Positions 27,075-36,296 of a DNA stretch of 64,000 bases are shown one piece after another. How positions within the stretch are numbered: position 1 is the first letter of the stretch; every line of letters starts with the position of its first letter. The translations under genes were made by a program, and so were the position numbers. The stretch spans positions 1 to 64,000 of the forward strand of contig JARKOY010000125.1 in NCBI GenBank assembly GCA_029975555.1, read 5' to 3'. A model generated the notes under the pieces. The model searched no databases. It was not told the DNA's origin and worked only from the letters and a program-made list of their open reading frames with translations. This DNA comes from Spirochaetia bacterium. Lineage in GTDB: Bacteria; Spirochaetota; Spirochaetia; Treponematales; Rectinemataceae.

Positions 27075-29349
27075 CATGCAGTCGCATCCTTTATTCGGGC
27101 CGAGCTCGGTCTCGGCCTCTCGGTCCTCCGAGGAGCCGCTCGCGTCGCGCATGCGCCCGCGCACCCTGGACGAGTTCGTCGGTCAGGAGCACATCGTCGG
27201 CGAGGGGAGACTGCTGCGGCGGGCCATCCAAAAGGATCAGCTCAGCTCGGTGATCTTCGCAGGCCCGCCAGGAACCGGCAAGACGACCCTCGCCAGGATC
27301 ATCGCCAACACGACCAAAAGCCACTTCATTACGCTCAACGCGGTGCTCTCAGGGGTGGCGGACCTCCGCGAGGCCATCGAGCAGGCCAAGACATACCGCG
27401 ACATGTACGCGAGGAAAACCATCCTCTTCGTTGACGAGGTGCACCGCTGGAACAAGAGTCAGCAGGACGCCCTCCTGCCGTGGATCGAAAACGGCACGGC
27501 GATCCTCATCGGCGCCACGACGGAGAACCCCTTTTTCGAAGTGAACCGTGCCCTCCTTTCACGTTCGAGAGTGTTCGTGCTGAAGCCGCTGACTCGAGAC
27601 GACCTTTTCAAGGTCGCCCACATGGCGATCGAGGACAAGGAGCGCGGCTACGGCAAGTACACCGTAGCGTTCGAAGAGGGAGCCCTCGAGCACATTGTGG
27701 ACACCGCGGATGGAGACGCACGGAGCCTGCTCAACGCCCTCGAACTGGCCATAGAGACGAGCACTCCAACATGGCCTCCGCCGGAAGGCACAACCCTCCG
27801 CATCAGCATGGACGACGCAGAAGAGAGCATCCAGCGCCGCGCCGTGCTCTACGACAAGGACGGGGACTACCACTTCGACACCATCAGCGCCTTCATAAAG
27901 AGCGTGCGCGGCTCGGACCCCGACGCGGCGCTCTACTGGCTCGCCCGCATGGTCTACGCAGGGGAAGACCCCGATTTCATCCTGCGCCGCCTCCTCATAC
28001 TCGCCTCCGAGGACATCGGGCTCGCCGATCCCAACGCCATCAATGTCGTCGCGTCCTGCGCCCAGGCCTTCGACCGCGTTGGCCTGCCCGAGGGGCAGTT
28101 CCACCTCGCCGAGGCCACCCTCTACTGCGCCCTCGCGCCGAAATCGAACACGACGCTCGGTTACTTCGACGCCCTCCAGGCCGTACAGACAGATCAGGCC
28201 GAGGTGCCTGACCATCTCAAAGATGCCAACCGCGACAAGGCTGCCTTCGGCCACGGCGAGGGTTACCTGTATCCGCACGCCTACCGCGACCACTGGGTCG
28301 CGCAGCAGTACCTGCCCACAAGCCTCGCCGGCAGGCTCTTCTATTTTCCTGGCAGTCTCGGATTTGAAGGGACAAGGCGCGCCGAAGTGCTGAGGCGCAG
28401 AGAGGCGCAGCTTGCGGTGCTCCCGCAGGATGTCGAGGAGGAAGATAGGCAGAGCCTTGTTTGGTCGAAGCAGGGAGAATCCCGCGCGCGTTGGAGGGCG
28501 CGGAGCGAATCCTCGGCGACCGAACGCCTCCTCGCCATCCGCGTCGCAGTCTTCGACTGGCTCGCGCCTAGGGCAATCGACAACATGCTCATCGTAGATC
28601 CAAGGAGTGGGTTCTACGCGGTGGAGGCGCTGCGCAGGACTGCAGAGGGCAAAGCCTTCATCGTCCTCGGCGATGAGGGAGCAAAGCTCCAGCTCGAAAA
28701 TCTGAGCAAGTCGGTCCAGGACATCGTGAGGCCAGAGATCGCCCTCTATGAAGATCTGAGCGATCCAAGGGGCGATACAAAAGCAGGCCGCCCTCTCGAG
28801 GCTTACATCCTTGAGGCGAAGCCCGATTATCTTCTTCTGTGTGAGGCTGAACGGATTCCGCCGGAACTGTGCGCTGCGCTCGTGGGCGCTGTATCCCAGA
28901 TCAAGGAACCCGCACCAAGGATCGTCGCATTCGACATCGACGCGGCCCGTTCATCCATGCTCTCCGAGGCCCTCTCCTCGATACCGAGCCTCTCGGAGAA
29001 CGAACGCGCCCTCCTCGGTCGCCTGGCTGAATTCGAGCGGGGCCTCGGCCACGGCCCGACCTACAGCCCGGCGGCGTCTTCTCGTGCGTCTCGCCGCTGG
29101 GAAGATGTGCTGGAGGCCTCAGCATCGGCGCTGCGCATCCGCACCGCCGAGCTGTGCACAGCATATCCCCGCCCCCTCGACGAAAAAGACCCGGAACGGT
29201 GGCTCGATCCTGCAAACCCCTACGGTGCGGAATTCCGAACGAAGTTCTCCGAACGCGAGCGCAACCTGCTGCAATCGCTCATGCAGCGATACAACAAGGC
29301 TCCCTCGTGGCCGATTTTCATCACCGTCTTGGAATTGTACCCAGCCTGA
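27055..29349 (+). CDS. rarA: RarA/MgsA AAA+ ATPase with an additional C-terminal domain
   Basis: A 764-residue protein. Residues about 30-445 are a complete RarA: Walker A GPPGTGKT (70-77), Walker B FVDEVHRW, sensor GATTENPFF, and the C-terminal tetramer and EYLYPH-like segment ([21 protein letters not shown]). RarA acts at stalled replication forks. Residues about 450-764 are an added region; [21 protein letters not shown] followed by [19 protein letters not shown] recalls a Rossmann methyltransferase with a degenerate SAM loop, but that is inference. GTG 27055 is used because GGGAG lies just upstream; ATG 27076 is the alternative. It overlaps the preceding lipoprotein gene. Confidence 0.88.
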   Translation: MAGQPNDMQSHPLFGPSSVSASRSSEEPLASRMRPRTLDEFVGQEHIVGEGRLLRRAIQKDQLSSVIFAGPPGTGKTTLARIIANTTKSHFITLNAVLSGVADLREAIEQAKTYRDMYARKTILFVDEVHRWNKSQQDALLPWIENGTAILIGATTENPFFEVNRALLSRSRVFVLKPLTRDDLFKVAHMAIEDKERGYGKYTVAFEEGALEHIVDTADGDARSLLNALELAIETSTPTWPPPEGTTLRISMDDAEESIQRRAVLYDKDGDYHFDTISAFIKSVRGSDPDAALYWLARMVYAGEDPDFILRRLLILASEDIGLADPNAINVVASCAQAFDRVGLPEGQFHLAEATLYCALAPKSNTTLGYFDALQAVQTDQAEVPDHLKDANRDKAAFGHGEGYLYPHAYRDHWVAQQYLPTSLAGRLFYFPGSLGFEGTRRAEVLRRREAQLAVLPQDVEEEDRQSLVWSKQGESRARWRARSESSATERLLAIRVAVFDWLAPRAIDNMLIVDPRSGFYAVEALRRTAEGKAFIVLGDEGAKLQLENLSKSVQDIVRPEIALYEDLSDPRGDTKAGRPLEAYILEAKPDYLLLCEAERIPPELCAALVGAVSQIKEPAPRIVAFDIDAARSSMLSEALSSIPSLSENERALLGRLAEFERGLGHGPTYSPAASSRASRRWEDVLEASASALRIRTAELCTAYPRPLDEKDPERWLDPANPYGAEFRTKFSERERNLLQSLMQRYNKAPSWPIFITVLELYPA

Positions 29350-29412
29350 TTTTGCGCGATGCTTCATAAAAGGGCTTCAAGGGAGGTTTCTGCGGGCCCC
29401 GCTTGGGCTTTT

Positions 29413-30438
29413 TCAGCACGCGGCATTCGAGACTGGCTGCAGCTTCAGACGCGCGCTGATGTTCCTGGCTGTCCTGACCACGCTGAACTCACTGCACATC
29501 TGCTCATAGAAGGCTTCCGCCCTCATGTCGATTTTCCACGCTTCGCCCCGCAGGTACGCAGGGAACCACTGCTCCGCAAGAATTTTCCAACTCTCTTCTT
29601 CCTGACCGGCGGCGATGGGAAAGAACCTGATCCCCGCCAGCTGCGAGGCTCTGAACATGCTCGCGGATGCGCCGATCGCCACGATGCTCGAACGCTCGAA
29701 GCCTGCGGACAAGGCAGCCCTGAGATACTCGCCCGGCCTGCCTCGCTCCTTGCCTGCGATGCGGTAGAAACACTCGCCCAATCCGGCATTCTGCCACATT
29801 CTCATCGCGGACATCTCCGCAAGGCTGCTGTAGACGAGTACCTCAGCGCGCGGGGCCACATACTTTGCGCTCCGCAGAAATTCTTCGGCGGTGCTGAAGT
29901 GCGGCACCCTCCCAAGCTCCTGAATGAGTCCCTCGGCCATCGAAAACCAGTCGATGATCATCATCTCCACGGGATGTCGTTCTTCGAGCCTGAAAAGATC
30001 GTCCATCGTGTTCTCGGAGAGGCTGTATTTTTCCAGGGTTTTGATGATCACCGACCGCTGCATGGAGGGGAAAAGCACATTCAGCACCCGGAGTGAGGCG
30101 AGCAGAATCATGAGAGGATGCCCCCCCCTCAGAGAAGTCTCAAGCGCGACCGTCCTCCACACCTCGCCCACGACCGCAGGGTCCACATTGCCGCCAAAGC
30201 ATCCGATGAAGGAGGGCAAATACGCAGTCTCATGCCAGTAGCGATTGATGTCGAAGACAGCGCCTTCCGATTCTATAATGACGATGATCTGTTTGTCGTG
30301 CAAATGCAAAGGCTGATCCGACCCAAGCGAGGCTGTGGCCTGGCCGACTGTCTTCTGAGAAAATCCTCCACCGCGGCTTCGTCGATGCATCATAGGTTTC
30401 GTCAACTGCCCCGCTTCCACTGCATGAACGATTCTCAC
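29413..30438 (-). CDS. HAD-like protein with altered catalytic motif
   Basis: A 341-residue protein. The segment IIVIIESEGAVFD aligns with HAD motif I (hhhhDxDGTLhD), but the nucleophile Asp is Glu and the second Asp is also Glu. A helical cap follows, then AEVLVYSSLAEMS (motif II position) and SIVAIGASASMFRASQLAGIRFFPI, which resembles motif IV with its aspartates lost. It is therefore probably not an active phosphatase; a binding or regulatory role is possible. GTG 30438 with GAGGA upstream is the likely start, although it adds about 50 residues before the HAD-like fold. It is divergent from folC. Confidence 0.55.
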   Translation of the reverse strand: MRIVHAVEAGQLTKPMMHRRSRGGGFSQKTVGQATASLGSDQPLHLHDKQIIVIIESEGAVFDINRYWHETAYLPSFIGCFGGNVDPAVVGEVWRTVALETSLRGGHPLMILLASLRVLNVLFPSMQRSVIIKTLEKYSLSENTMDDLFRLEERHPVEMMIIDWFSMAEGLIQELGRVPHFSTAEEFLRSAKYVAPRAEVLVYSSLAEMSAMRMWQNAGLGECFYRIAGKERGRPGEYLRAALSAGFERSSIVAIGASASMFRASQLAGIRFFPIAAGQEEESWKILAEQWFPAYLRGEAWKIDMRAEAFYEQMCSEFSVVRTARNISARLKLQPVSNAAC

Positions 30439-30476
30439 TGCTGTCCTCGCTTATACGTATCGGCACCTCGGACACG

Positions 30477-31922
30477 GTGCTTGATGCTCTTGACGCACAC
30501 GTCGGCCTTGCGCATGCTGTATGCGTGAATGCCAAACATTTCACCTCCATCGACGAGGTGTACGACTTCGTCTTGGGATATGTCAATGTCGAGAAGGGCC
30601 AAGCGACCGAATTCAAACTCGACCGCATGCGCTGGATGGCCAACGAGCTCGGAAATCCACAGCTCGGCAGAATCACGGTGCACGTCGCCGGCTCCAAAGG
30701 CAAGGGCTCCGTGGCGACGCTCATCGCTAAGGCGCTCCAAGCCTTAGGACTGAGAGCCGGCCTCTATACGTCCCCCCACATACTCTCTTGGAAGGAGCGG
30801 ATCACCGAGGCTGGACTAGACATGCCGGACGAGATCATCTTGAAGGCGGCCGATGAGGTCTTCTCTCTCGTAGAGGGCAGAGCTGCGGCATTCTTCCCGG
30901 GATGCGAGCTACCGACGTACTTCGAGCTGACGACCCTCATTGGCTTCTGCGCCTTCCGTCTTGCTGGCCTTGATGCCCAGGTCATCGAGGTTGGACTGGG
31001 CGGGCGGCTCGATTCGACGAACATCGTGTCGCCCGACGTGTGTGCGATCACGCCCATAGAGCTCGAGCACACACAGTTTTTAGGCCCGACGATACCTCTC
31101 ATCGCCGCGGAGAAGGCGGGAATAATAAAGGGCAACGTCCCGGTCTGCACGATGCAGCCGCGGCCAGAGGCGCTCGAGGTGATCTCCGCCAAGGCGAAAA
31201 GCGTGGATGCCCCCTGCTTTGTCGTCGGGCGCGATGTCATAGTTTCCCAGGTCGGAGTAGACCTGACGGGCACCCGCTGCAGGCTTGAGGCGACACAGAC
31301 CACGCCGCCGGCCCTCCGTGCCATGATGTCAGAAAGGTCGCTTGAGCTGAAGACGTCGCTCGTGGGTTCGATCTATGCGGGCAACATGGCGCTCGCCGCG
31401 CTTGCGCTCTCGCAGCTGCCCGTTTCCCTGAGCGCAGAGCAGCTTCAGAACGGCTTCGCCTCCGCATCGATGCCCGCGCGCTTCGAAATCGTCTGTCGCT
31501 CGCCATTCATCGTGCTCGACGGAGCACACACACCAGAGTCGGTGCGAACCATACTCACCACGTTTCTCCAGCTCGCACCGGAGCCAAAAGTGCTGCTCTT
31601 CGCCTGCGCCTCAGATAAAAGGCACGAGGAAATGGCCGCACTCCTCGCCCCTCACTTTGAATCGATCATCGTCACGAGGCCGGGGACCTTCAAACAGAGC
31701 ACGCCGGCTGCCGTCTTCGCAAGTTTTCAGAAGTACAGCCCTACGGTGACGCTCCTCGAACACACGGAAGAAGCGATCCAAAGGGCTGTCTCCACCGCGC
31801 AGGAAAAAGGCGGAAGCCTCCTCGTCACAGGATCGTTCTACCTGTGCGCAGAGTTCACAAAATCGAAAGTATGCTCTGAACAAGGCCGATTATCGCCCCC
31901 AGAATACCGCCGAGCCACGTAA
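30477..31922 (+). CDS. folC: folylpolyglutamate synthase / dihydrofolate synthase
   Basis: A 481-residue Mur-ligase family enzyme that adds glutamates to folates. The P-loop is AGSKGKGSVATL (71-78), and other family motifs are TSPHILSWKERI, FELTTLIGF, the metal site EVGLGGRLDSTN, and the second-domain LDGAHTPESV. The start is uncertain: GTG 30477 or GTG 30525 (MNAKHF) would both give the family N-terminus TSIDEVYDFVLGY. The C-terminus overlaps the convergent DUF445 gene by 68 bases. Confidence 0.92.
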   Translation: MLDALDAHVGLAHAVCVNAKHFTSIDEVYDFVLGYVNVEKGQATEFKLDRMRWMANELGNPQLGRITVHVAGSKGKGSVATLIAKALQALGLRAGLYTSPHILSWKERITEAGLDMPDEIILKAADEVFSLVEGRAAAFFPGCELPTYFELTTLIGFCAFRLAGLDAQVIEVGLGGRLDSTNIVSPDVCAITPIELEHTQFLGPTIPLIAAEKAGIIKGNVPVCTMQPRPEALEVISAKAKSVDAPCFVVGRDVIVSQVGVDLTGTRCRLEATQTTPPALRAMMSERSLELKTSLVGSIYAGNMALAALALSQLPVSLSAEQLQNGFASASMPARFEIVCRSPFIVLDGAHTPESVRTILTTFLQLAPEPKVLLFACASDKRHEEMAALLAPHFESIIVTRPGTFKQSTPAAVFASFQKYSPTVTLLEHTEEAIQRAVSTAQEKGGSLLVTGSFYLCAEFTKSKVCSEQGRLSPPEYRRAT

Positions 31923-33402
31923 TCCAAGCCAATTCCTTTTTGACGACCTTCAGCACGATCCGTTCCACTTCCCTCATGTCGAGGCTGTCGATCTTCTCGG
32001 AGACCATCGAAGGTATATCGAGGGCCGCGACGAGGGACGGCATGCGGGTCTCGAGCAATGTTAAAAGAGCGCTGGCGAGCGTCAGTGAAGTGTGTTCTAG
32101 TTCCTCACTGCGGATACCAAAAAATTCTGCGATCGTCTTTCCCCGGGCGGATTCTCGTAAAACCTGCACGAACACTGCACCGATCGTCGTGGACGACTGG
32201 TCTGGCTCGTGCTCCACAGCGCGCACAAAGACCGAGAGGAGAAAGTCGGAAGCATCCTTTGCGGAAATGGAGAAGCCTATAAGCTTTTTTATCTGCAGTC
32301 CGGCAAGACGGTCGTAGGTCTGTTCCGCCCTCTGCCGCAGCTCCTCGGATGATTCTCTGAGGGAGCCGAGCGCCGCCTCGAGAACGCCCCTGTCGGCCCT
32401 GCGGTCCGCCCCGGAGACGAAGGGCGCATCGGTTTTTGCGCGCTGATCGATCAGCGCCGCACACAGCGCCTCTGATATTTTCTGTGGAGTGGAAGGATCC
32501 TTCAGTACCCGTTCTATCGTCTGAATAAGGTCCTCGATGGTCTCGGGCATCGTCTGGGCTATCTTCGCGTCGTAACCCGCAATGGACACGAAGAGGCGCT
32601 GAAAGGTCCCAAGTCGGTCGAGCGCCCTCCTGACAAAGGCGAGTGCCTCTGCTTCAAGGCGCGCCTTAAATGCATCGTTGTGCAGAAAATCGTCGATGTG
32701 CGGCAAAAAAAATTCGTAGGCCCGAGGGACGAGGGCGTCGGTCAGTGCCCGGATCATCCCGTCCGGAGGAAGGTCTACAAGGGCGCGGAGAAGAAGGCGA
32801 GCGTTGGGCTTCTCGTCGGATATGGCCATCGGGGAGGAACCTTGCCGCCCAGCAGATGCCGCTTTTGTGATCGCGCCGACAAATTGCTCTTTGGATACAA
32901 CATCGCGCAGCTGACATTCACCGATGCGGTTAAGAAAATCGGCGAATATTCCCTTTATGGTTGCCTGAAGGTCCGCCGATGCCGCGAGCCGACGCAGGGA
33001 TGCCATCATCTGGAGAGAGAGCGAAGAATCATCCACGCCGTCGAGGCTGGTGGCATCGACGGATGCGCGCCGGCCGGCAAAGAGACGCTCTGCATCTTGG
33101 CCGAGGAAGCCTTCGAGGGCTGTCCTTATGGCCTTCGCCGCCGTCGTCTGAATTTCAGGCGACTGGATTCTCTTTGTGATCACTTCGGGGGTAAGAAGTT
33201 CCTGGGCGAGGGTTTCGCCGAGGCTCACCGCGAGCTTGTCCTTCTCTCGGGGGAGAATACCCGGAGTAAAAGGCAAGCGGATCCCCGCGATGCGGACGGT
33301 CTTGTAAGGCCGAAAGAGCATCTTGATGGCGAGCCAGTTCGTGAAATATCCGATGACCGCGCCAATGAGCGGCGGCATTATCCACGTCTTGAAGAAGTCC
33401 AT
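31855..33402 (-). CDS. DUF445 membrane protein
   Basis: A 515-residue protein of the DUF445 (YheB-like) family. The N-terminal hydrophobic hairpin with MPPLIGAVIGYFTNWLAIKMLFRPY is the family signature; a second membrane segment is at the extreme C-terminus (ILGAIIGLVQSILSIL), and the long middle is helical. The molecular role of the family is not established. ATG 33402 was chosen from the family start; AGGATGG lies upstream. The start abuts the stop of the upstream SH3 lipoprotein gene, so the two are one operon. Its 3' end overlaps folC. Confidence 0.82.
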   Translation of the reverse strand: MDFFKTWIMPPLIGAVIGYFTNWLAIKMLFRPYKTVRIAGIRLPFTPGILPREKDKLAVSLGETLAQELLTPEVITKRIQSPEIQTTAAKAIRTALEGFLGQDAERLFAGRRASVDATSLDGVDDSSLSLQMMASLRRLAASADLQATIKGIFADFLNRIGECQLRDVVSKEQFVGAITKAASAGRQGSSPMAISDEKPNARLLLRALVDLPPDGMIRALTDALVPRAYEFFLPHIDDFLHNDAFKARLEAEALAFVRRALDRLGTFQRLFVSIAGYDAKIAQTMPETIEDLIQTIERVLKDPSTPQKISEALCAALIDQRAKTDAPFVSGADRRADRGVLEAALGSLRESSEELRQRAEQTYDRLAGLQIKKLIGFSISAKDASDFLLSVFVRAVEHEPDQSSTTIGAVFVQVLRESARGKTIAEFFGIRSEELEHTSLTLASALLTLLETRMPSLVAALDIPSMVSEKIDSLDMREVERIVLKVVKKELAWITWLGGILGAIIGLVQSILSIL

Positions 33403-33403
33403 A

Positions 33404-33790
33404 TTATTCCATCCTGCGCGCTGCGCTGCGGGCCTGAGTCTCGTCGGGATACGTGTTGGCATCGCGCATGGGAACCCAGCCTGACAGCCCTGCATTCTGA
33501 ACTCTGAACCAGAGTGCCCCTCGATCGGTCTCGTCCGTACTGAACTTGCTCTCCAGAATCTTCAACACCATTCCCCTTCGGAGGAGGCCAAGATCGCGGG
33601 AGGCGGCGGAAGGCTCCGACTTCAGCTGACAATACAGCGAAGCGACGACGAGCCATTGGGCGCTGCCCCCGAGGCTCTTGTCCTCAGGAAGACGTATCTG
33701 GGGTTTACAGCCCGCAATAGCGGTCGGTATCAGCATCGAAACGAGAATGACCATCAAAGTTATTATTAAAGATAATGAAATCTTCTTCAT
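33404..33790 (-). CDS. SH3-domain lipoprotein
   Basis: A 128-residue exported protein. The signal peptide of about 25 residues ends in a lipobox, TAIAGC. The mature part resembles a bacterial SH3 domain, SLYCQLKSEPS...LLRRGMVLKILESK...WFRVQNAGLSGWVPMRD, a fold that often binds peptidoglycan or other polymers. ATG 33790 starts the signal peptide; the frame upstream begins with TTG and is rejected. It is divergent from the outer-membrane protein gene and is followed at once by the DUF445 gene. Confidence 0.75.
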   Translation of the reverse strand: MKKISLSLIITLMVILVSMLIPTAIAGCKPQIRLPEDKSLGGSAQWLVVASLYCQLKSEPSAASRDLGLLRRGMVLKILESKFSTDETDRGALWFRVQNAGLSGWVPMRDANTYPDETQARSAARRME

Positions 33791-33806
33791 ATGCTTTGGG
33801 CGCTCA

Positions 33807-33835
33807 CTGACTCGAACGAGAAAAACGAATATACT
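33807..33835 (+). promoter_or_regulatory. promoter of the outer-membrane/caspase-like operon, nearly leaderless
   Basis: CTGACT (33807-33812) and TATACT (33830-33835) are 17 bases apart. The -10 ends 11 bases before ATG 33847, giving a leader of about 5 bases and no room for a ribosome site. Confidence 0.45.
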
Positions 33836-33846
33836 CAACAATAACT

Positions 33847-34482
33847 ATGCGGAAGCGTATCGGCAAGATGAAGATCGTCACCTTTGCCCTCCTGACTGCT
33901 CTTTGGGTTATCCTTGGAACAGGAAAAGTCATCGCCCTGCCGGCACTCGACCTTCACGCAGGTTTTGCGAATGCGTGGACGAGCCTCAACGGGTCGAGTT
34001 CGGACACGATGGGCCACCACTGTGGCTGGAGCCTCTCGGCCGACGCGCGCTGGGTGATACGCCTGCCCCTCGATGGGGAGGCGCAGGCGGCATCCACAAC
34101 ATCGGTGTTGATTCTTCCGGGCATGCGGGGCCAATTCACCGCCATGGCCGCATCGAACTGGCTCTCCGACGGCTCGCGCTACAGGGCATGGAGCGCCTTG
34201 GGGCTGGGGCCCGAGCTGGGAATCGGCCTTTACATGAGCAACTTCATACTGTCGCACGGCCAGACCTTCCTCGTCGCGGCAGCGGTGCTCGGAAACGTGG
34301 CGAACTACACTCAGACAAGCCTTTACAACGCCTACATATCCTGGCTCGTCGAGGCTTGCTGGGAACTGGAACTAGCCAAGGGCTGGGCCCTCTCCACGGC
34401 CTTTCCCGTCGAATTCGCCTGCCGCGCGGACGGTCGGAGCATCATCGCCACGGTCAACCTAGGGGTGCGGTATGCGTTCTGA
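33847..34482 (+). CDS. exported protein, probable outer-membrane beta-barrel
   Basis: A 211-residue protein. A signal peptide (residues 1-31, ending VIALP) is followed by strands of alternating hydrophobic pattern with many Trp, Gly and aromatic residues, and the sequence ends in VNLGVRYAF, a typical barrel C-terminal strand with terminal Phe. No enzymatic motif is seen. Its 3' end overlaps the start of the caspase-like gene by 11 bases, so the two proteins are made together. Confidence 0.68.
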   Translation: MRKRIGKMKIVTFALLTALWVILGTGKVIALPALDLHAGFANAWTSLNGSSSDTMGHHCGWSLSADARWVIRLPLDGEAQAASTTSVLILPGMRGQFTAMAASNWLSDGSRYRAWSALGLGPELGIGLYMSNFILSHGQTFLVAAAVLGNVANYTQTSLYNAYISWLVEACWELELAKGWALSTAFPVEFACRADGRSIIATVNLGVRYAF

Positions 34483-35572
34483 ACAAGCATACTCTTATAA
34501 TAGCCTCACCGAAGGCGCGTCCACCACTGATGTTCGGAGAGCGACGGCGCACGCCGCGGCAAGGAGCAGGAATCTCGCCGCTTCCGTTGCCGCCTCCGCA
34601 GGCGCGCACGCTCGCCATGGGCTGTGCGCCCTCGCGCTGCTCGCCCTGGCGGGGATATTCGTGCTCGCCCTTTGGGGCTGCGAGCTATTTCCTTCCAATG
34701 CCTCGTCCTTCAGCGGGACGAAGTACGCGGTCGTGGTGGGAATCAACGACTACACCGATAGCCGTGTAAACGACCTGAGCTACTGCGTCGCGGACGCGGA
34801 CTCGATGAAGGAGACGCTGGAAGCCTCCGGCTGGACCGTATACCTCATCACCAACCAGGACGCGACGAAGGTAAAGATCGAGGAGGCAATCGCGGCCGTC
34901 CCCTCTGGCACGACGACCTTCCTCTTCTACTATTCGGGGCACGGCAGCATCGACAGCTCCGACGACGCCTACATCGTGCCGAGCGATTTCGACGGCTCGA
35001 CCTATGCCAGCATGATCTCCGCCACCGAGTTCTCGGGCTGGCTCGACGCAGTGACGGCGACCAACAAGCTCGTCATCCTCGACTCCTGTTACTCAGGCGG
35101 CTTCGTCGACTCGGGGGATTCGGTGGACAGCATCACCGACGTCGAAGTGCAGCGTGGACCTTCTACCTCGACGAGCATCTCGACGTCCTCGGCTCTGGAT
35201 ATGTTCTTCCGCTTCGGCGAGCTCCTCGCGCAGAACGCGGCCGCCGCGTCATCCGACGTCTCCACCGCGCCCCTCGTGATCTCCGCGGCAGGCTGGGCTG
35301 AAGAATCCCAGGAAGATTATCCTCAGGGGGACCCTCGGAATCGGGGCATCAACCACGGCTATTTTACGTATTATTTCCTGCAGTCCGCCGAGACGAACTC
35401 CGACGGCAGGATGAAGGGCGACTCGGACGGCGACAACGTGCTCTCCTGCATCGAGGCCTACAACTATGCGAAAACGAAGATCACGGCGGATTCAAATATC
35501 TCGGAAAACGAGATATTCATTCCTCACATCAGCGGAGGCCTGCGCGACTTCGCGCTCGTCGACAATCGCTGA
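34472..35572 (+). CDS. caspase-like (peptidase C14) lipoprotein
   Basis: A 366-residue protein with a caspase/metacaspase p20-type domain (about 82-365): KYAVVVGINDYTD, catalytic H157 in YYSGHGSID and C206 in LDSCYSGGF. A hydrophobic segment ends in a lipobox at C70 (VLALWGC), which suggests export and lipid anchoring, although the N-region before it is unusually long (about 50 residues, Ala/Arg-rich). A spacious loop after C206 is rich in Ser/Thr/Asp. AGGGG precedes ATG 34472. It is coupled to the outer-membrane protein upstream. The substrate is unknown. Confidence 0.82.
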   Translation: MRSEQAYSYNSLTEGASTTDVRRATAHAAARSRNLAASVAASAGAHARHGLCALALLALAGIFVLALWGCELFPSNASSFSGTKYAVVVGINDYTDSRVNDLSYCVADADSMKETLEASGWTVYLITNQDATKVKIEEAIAAVPSGTTTFLFYYSGHGSIDSSDDAYIVPSDFDGSTYASMISATEFSGWLDAVTATNKLVILDSCYSGGFVDSGDSVDSITDVEVQRGPSTSTSISTSSALDMFFRFGELLAQNAAAASSDVSTAPLVISAAGWAEESQEDYPQGDPRNRGINHGYFTYYFLQSAETNSDGRMKGDSDGDNVLSCIEAYNYAKTKITADSNISENEIFIPHISGGLRDFALVDNR

Positions 35573-35670
35573 GCGTCGACGGCACCCCCTGTCCCCCCTG
35601 TGGGCACTCCATGTGGACCCGCGCATTTTGTACGCAACCTTCGCGTTCGCGCGCGATCCTTTCCCACTCT

Positions 35671-36201
35671 TCAGTCGATGAAATCGGTGTCTTCTTTAGA
35701 GAACTCTGGGAAGAAATAGACGAGGACCCCCGAACTGCGGACCCTCACCTGGGCTATGTTCTTCTTCGCAAGGCTGTCGAGCTGGCGCTGGGCCTCTTCG
35801 ATGGGAATGTTCGCCTCTATCGCAACTTCGCCGGCCGTGACCATGCCGTTGTTCGCCTTTGCAAGGCGAAGGATGACGCGCTCTGGGCTGTCATCGCGGC
35901 GCACCCGCGGGACAAAGCCGACATCCTGGTCGCCGTAGAGATCGTAGCCCAGCGCATCCTTGGCAGCGGCAGTGATATTCGCCTCCCTCACCTGACTGGG
36001 GAGCGTGACGAGGTCGTAGATGCAGCCTACGCCGCCGAGGCCTCCCGTGAGGAGCCAGAGAACCCCTGTGCCGATCTTGCCGAGATAGAAGCGATGAAAT
36101 CCGAGCGCCCCGAAACCGGAGATGAACCACAAAAAATACGCGATCGAAAGATTGTACCTCACACCTTTCCTCGTCGTCGACAGTCTTGGAATCTGATCCA
36201 T
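35671..36201 (-). CDS. TM2-domain membrane protein
   Basis: A 176-residue inner-membrane protein. The TM2 domain has two membrane helices around [33 protein letters not shown] soluble C-terminal region with a winged-helix-like pattern follows ([40 protein letters not shown]), common in TM2 proteins of this length. Function is not established. GTG 36219 is an alternative start. A TATACT -10 element on the minus strand (36238-36243) would start the mRNA near 36231. The 98-base gap between its stop and the caspase-like gene contains no recognised feature. Confidence 0.8.
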   Translation of the reverse strand: MDQIPRLSTTRKGVRYNLSIAYFLWFISGFGALGFHRFYLGKIGTGVLWLLTGGLGGVGCIYDLVTLPSQVREANITAAAKDALGYDLYGDQDVGFVPRVRRDDSPERVILRLAKANNGMVTAGEVAIEANIPIEEAQRQLDSLAKKNIAQVRVRSSGVLVYFFPEFSKEDTDFID

Positions 36202-36296
36202 GGGATTTGACCACACCACGCCTATCGTGCTAAAAAGAGTATACGCATTTTACGGCGCAACGAAAAGTCATACGAGACATTTTTAGGGAGATTCTC

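Noticed and set aside
29396..29413. Possible terminator GCCC-loop-GGGC followed by five T after rarA
   Set aside because: The stem has only 4 pairs; too weak to call.
30477..30527. Confident choice of folC start
   Set aside because: GTG 30477 and GTG 30525 are both plausible and neither has a good ribosome site, so the start is left as uncertain.
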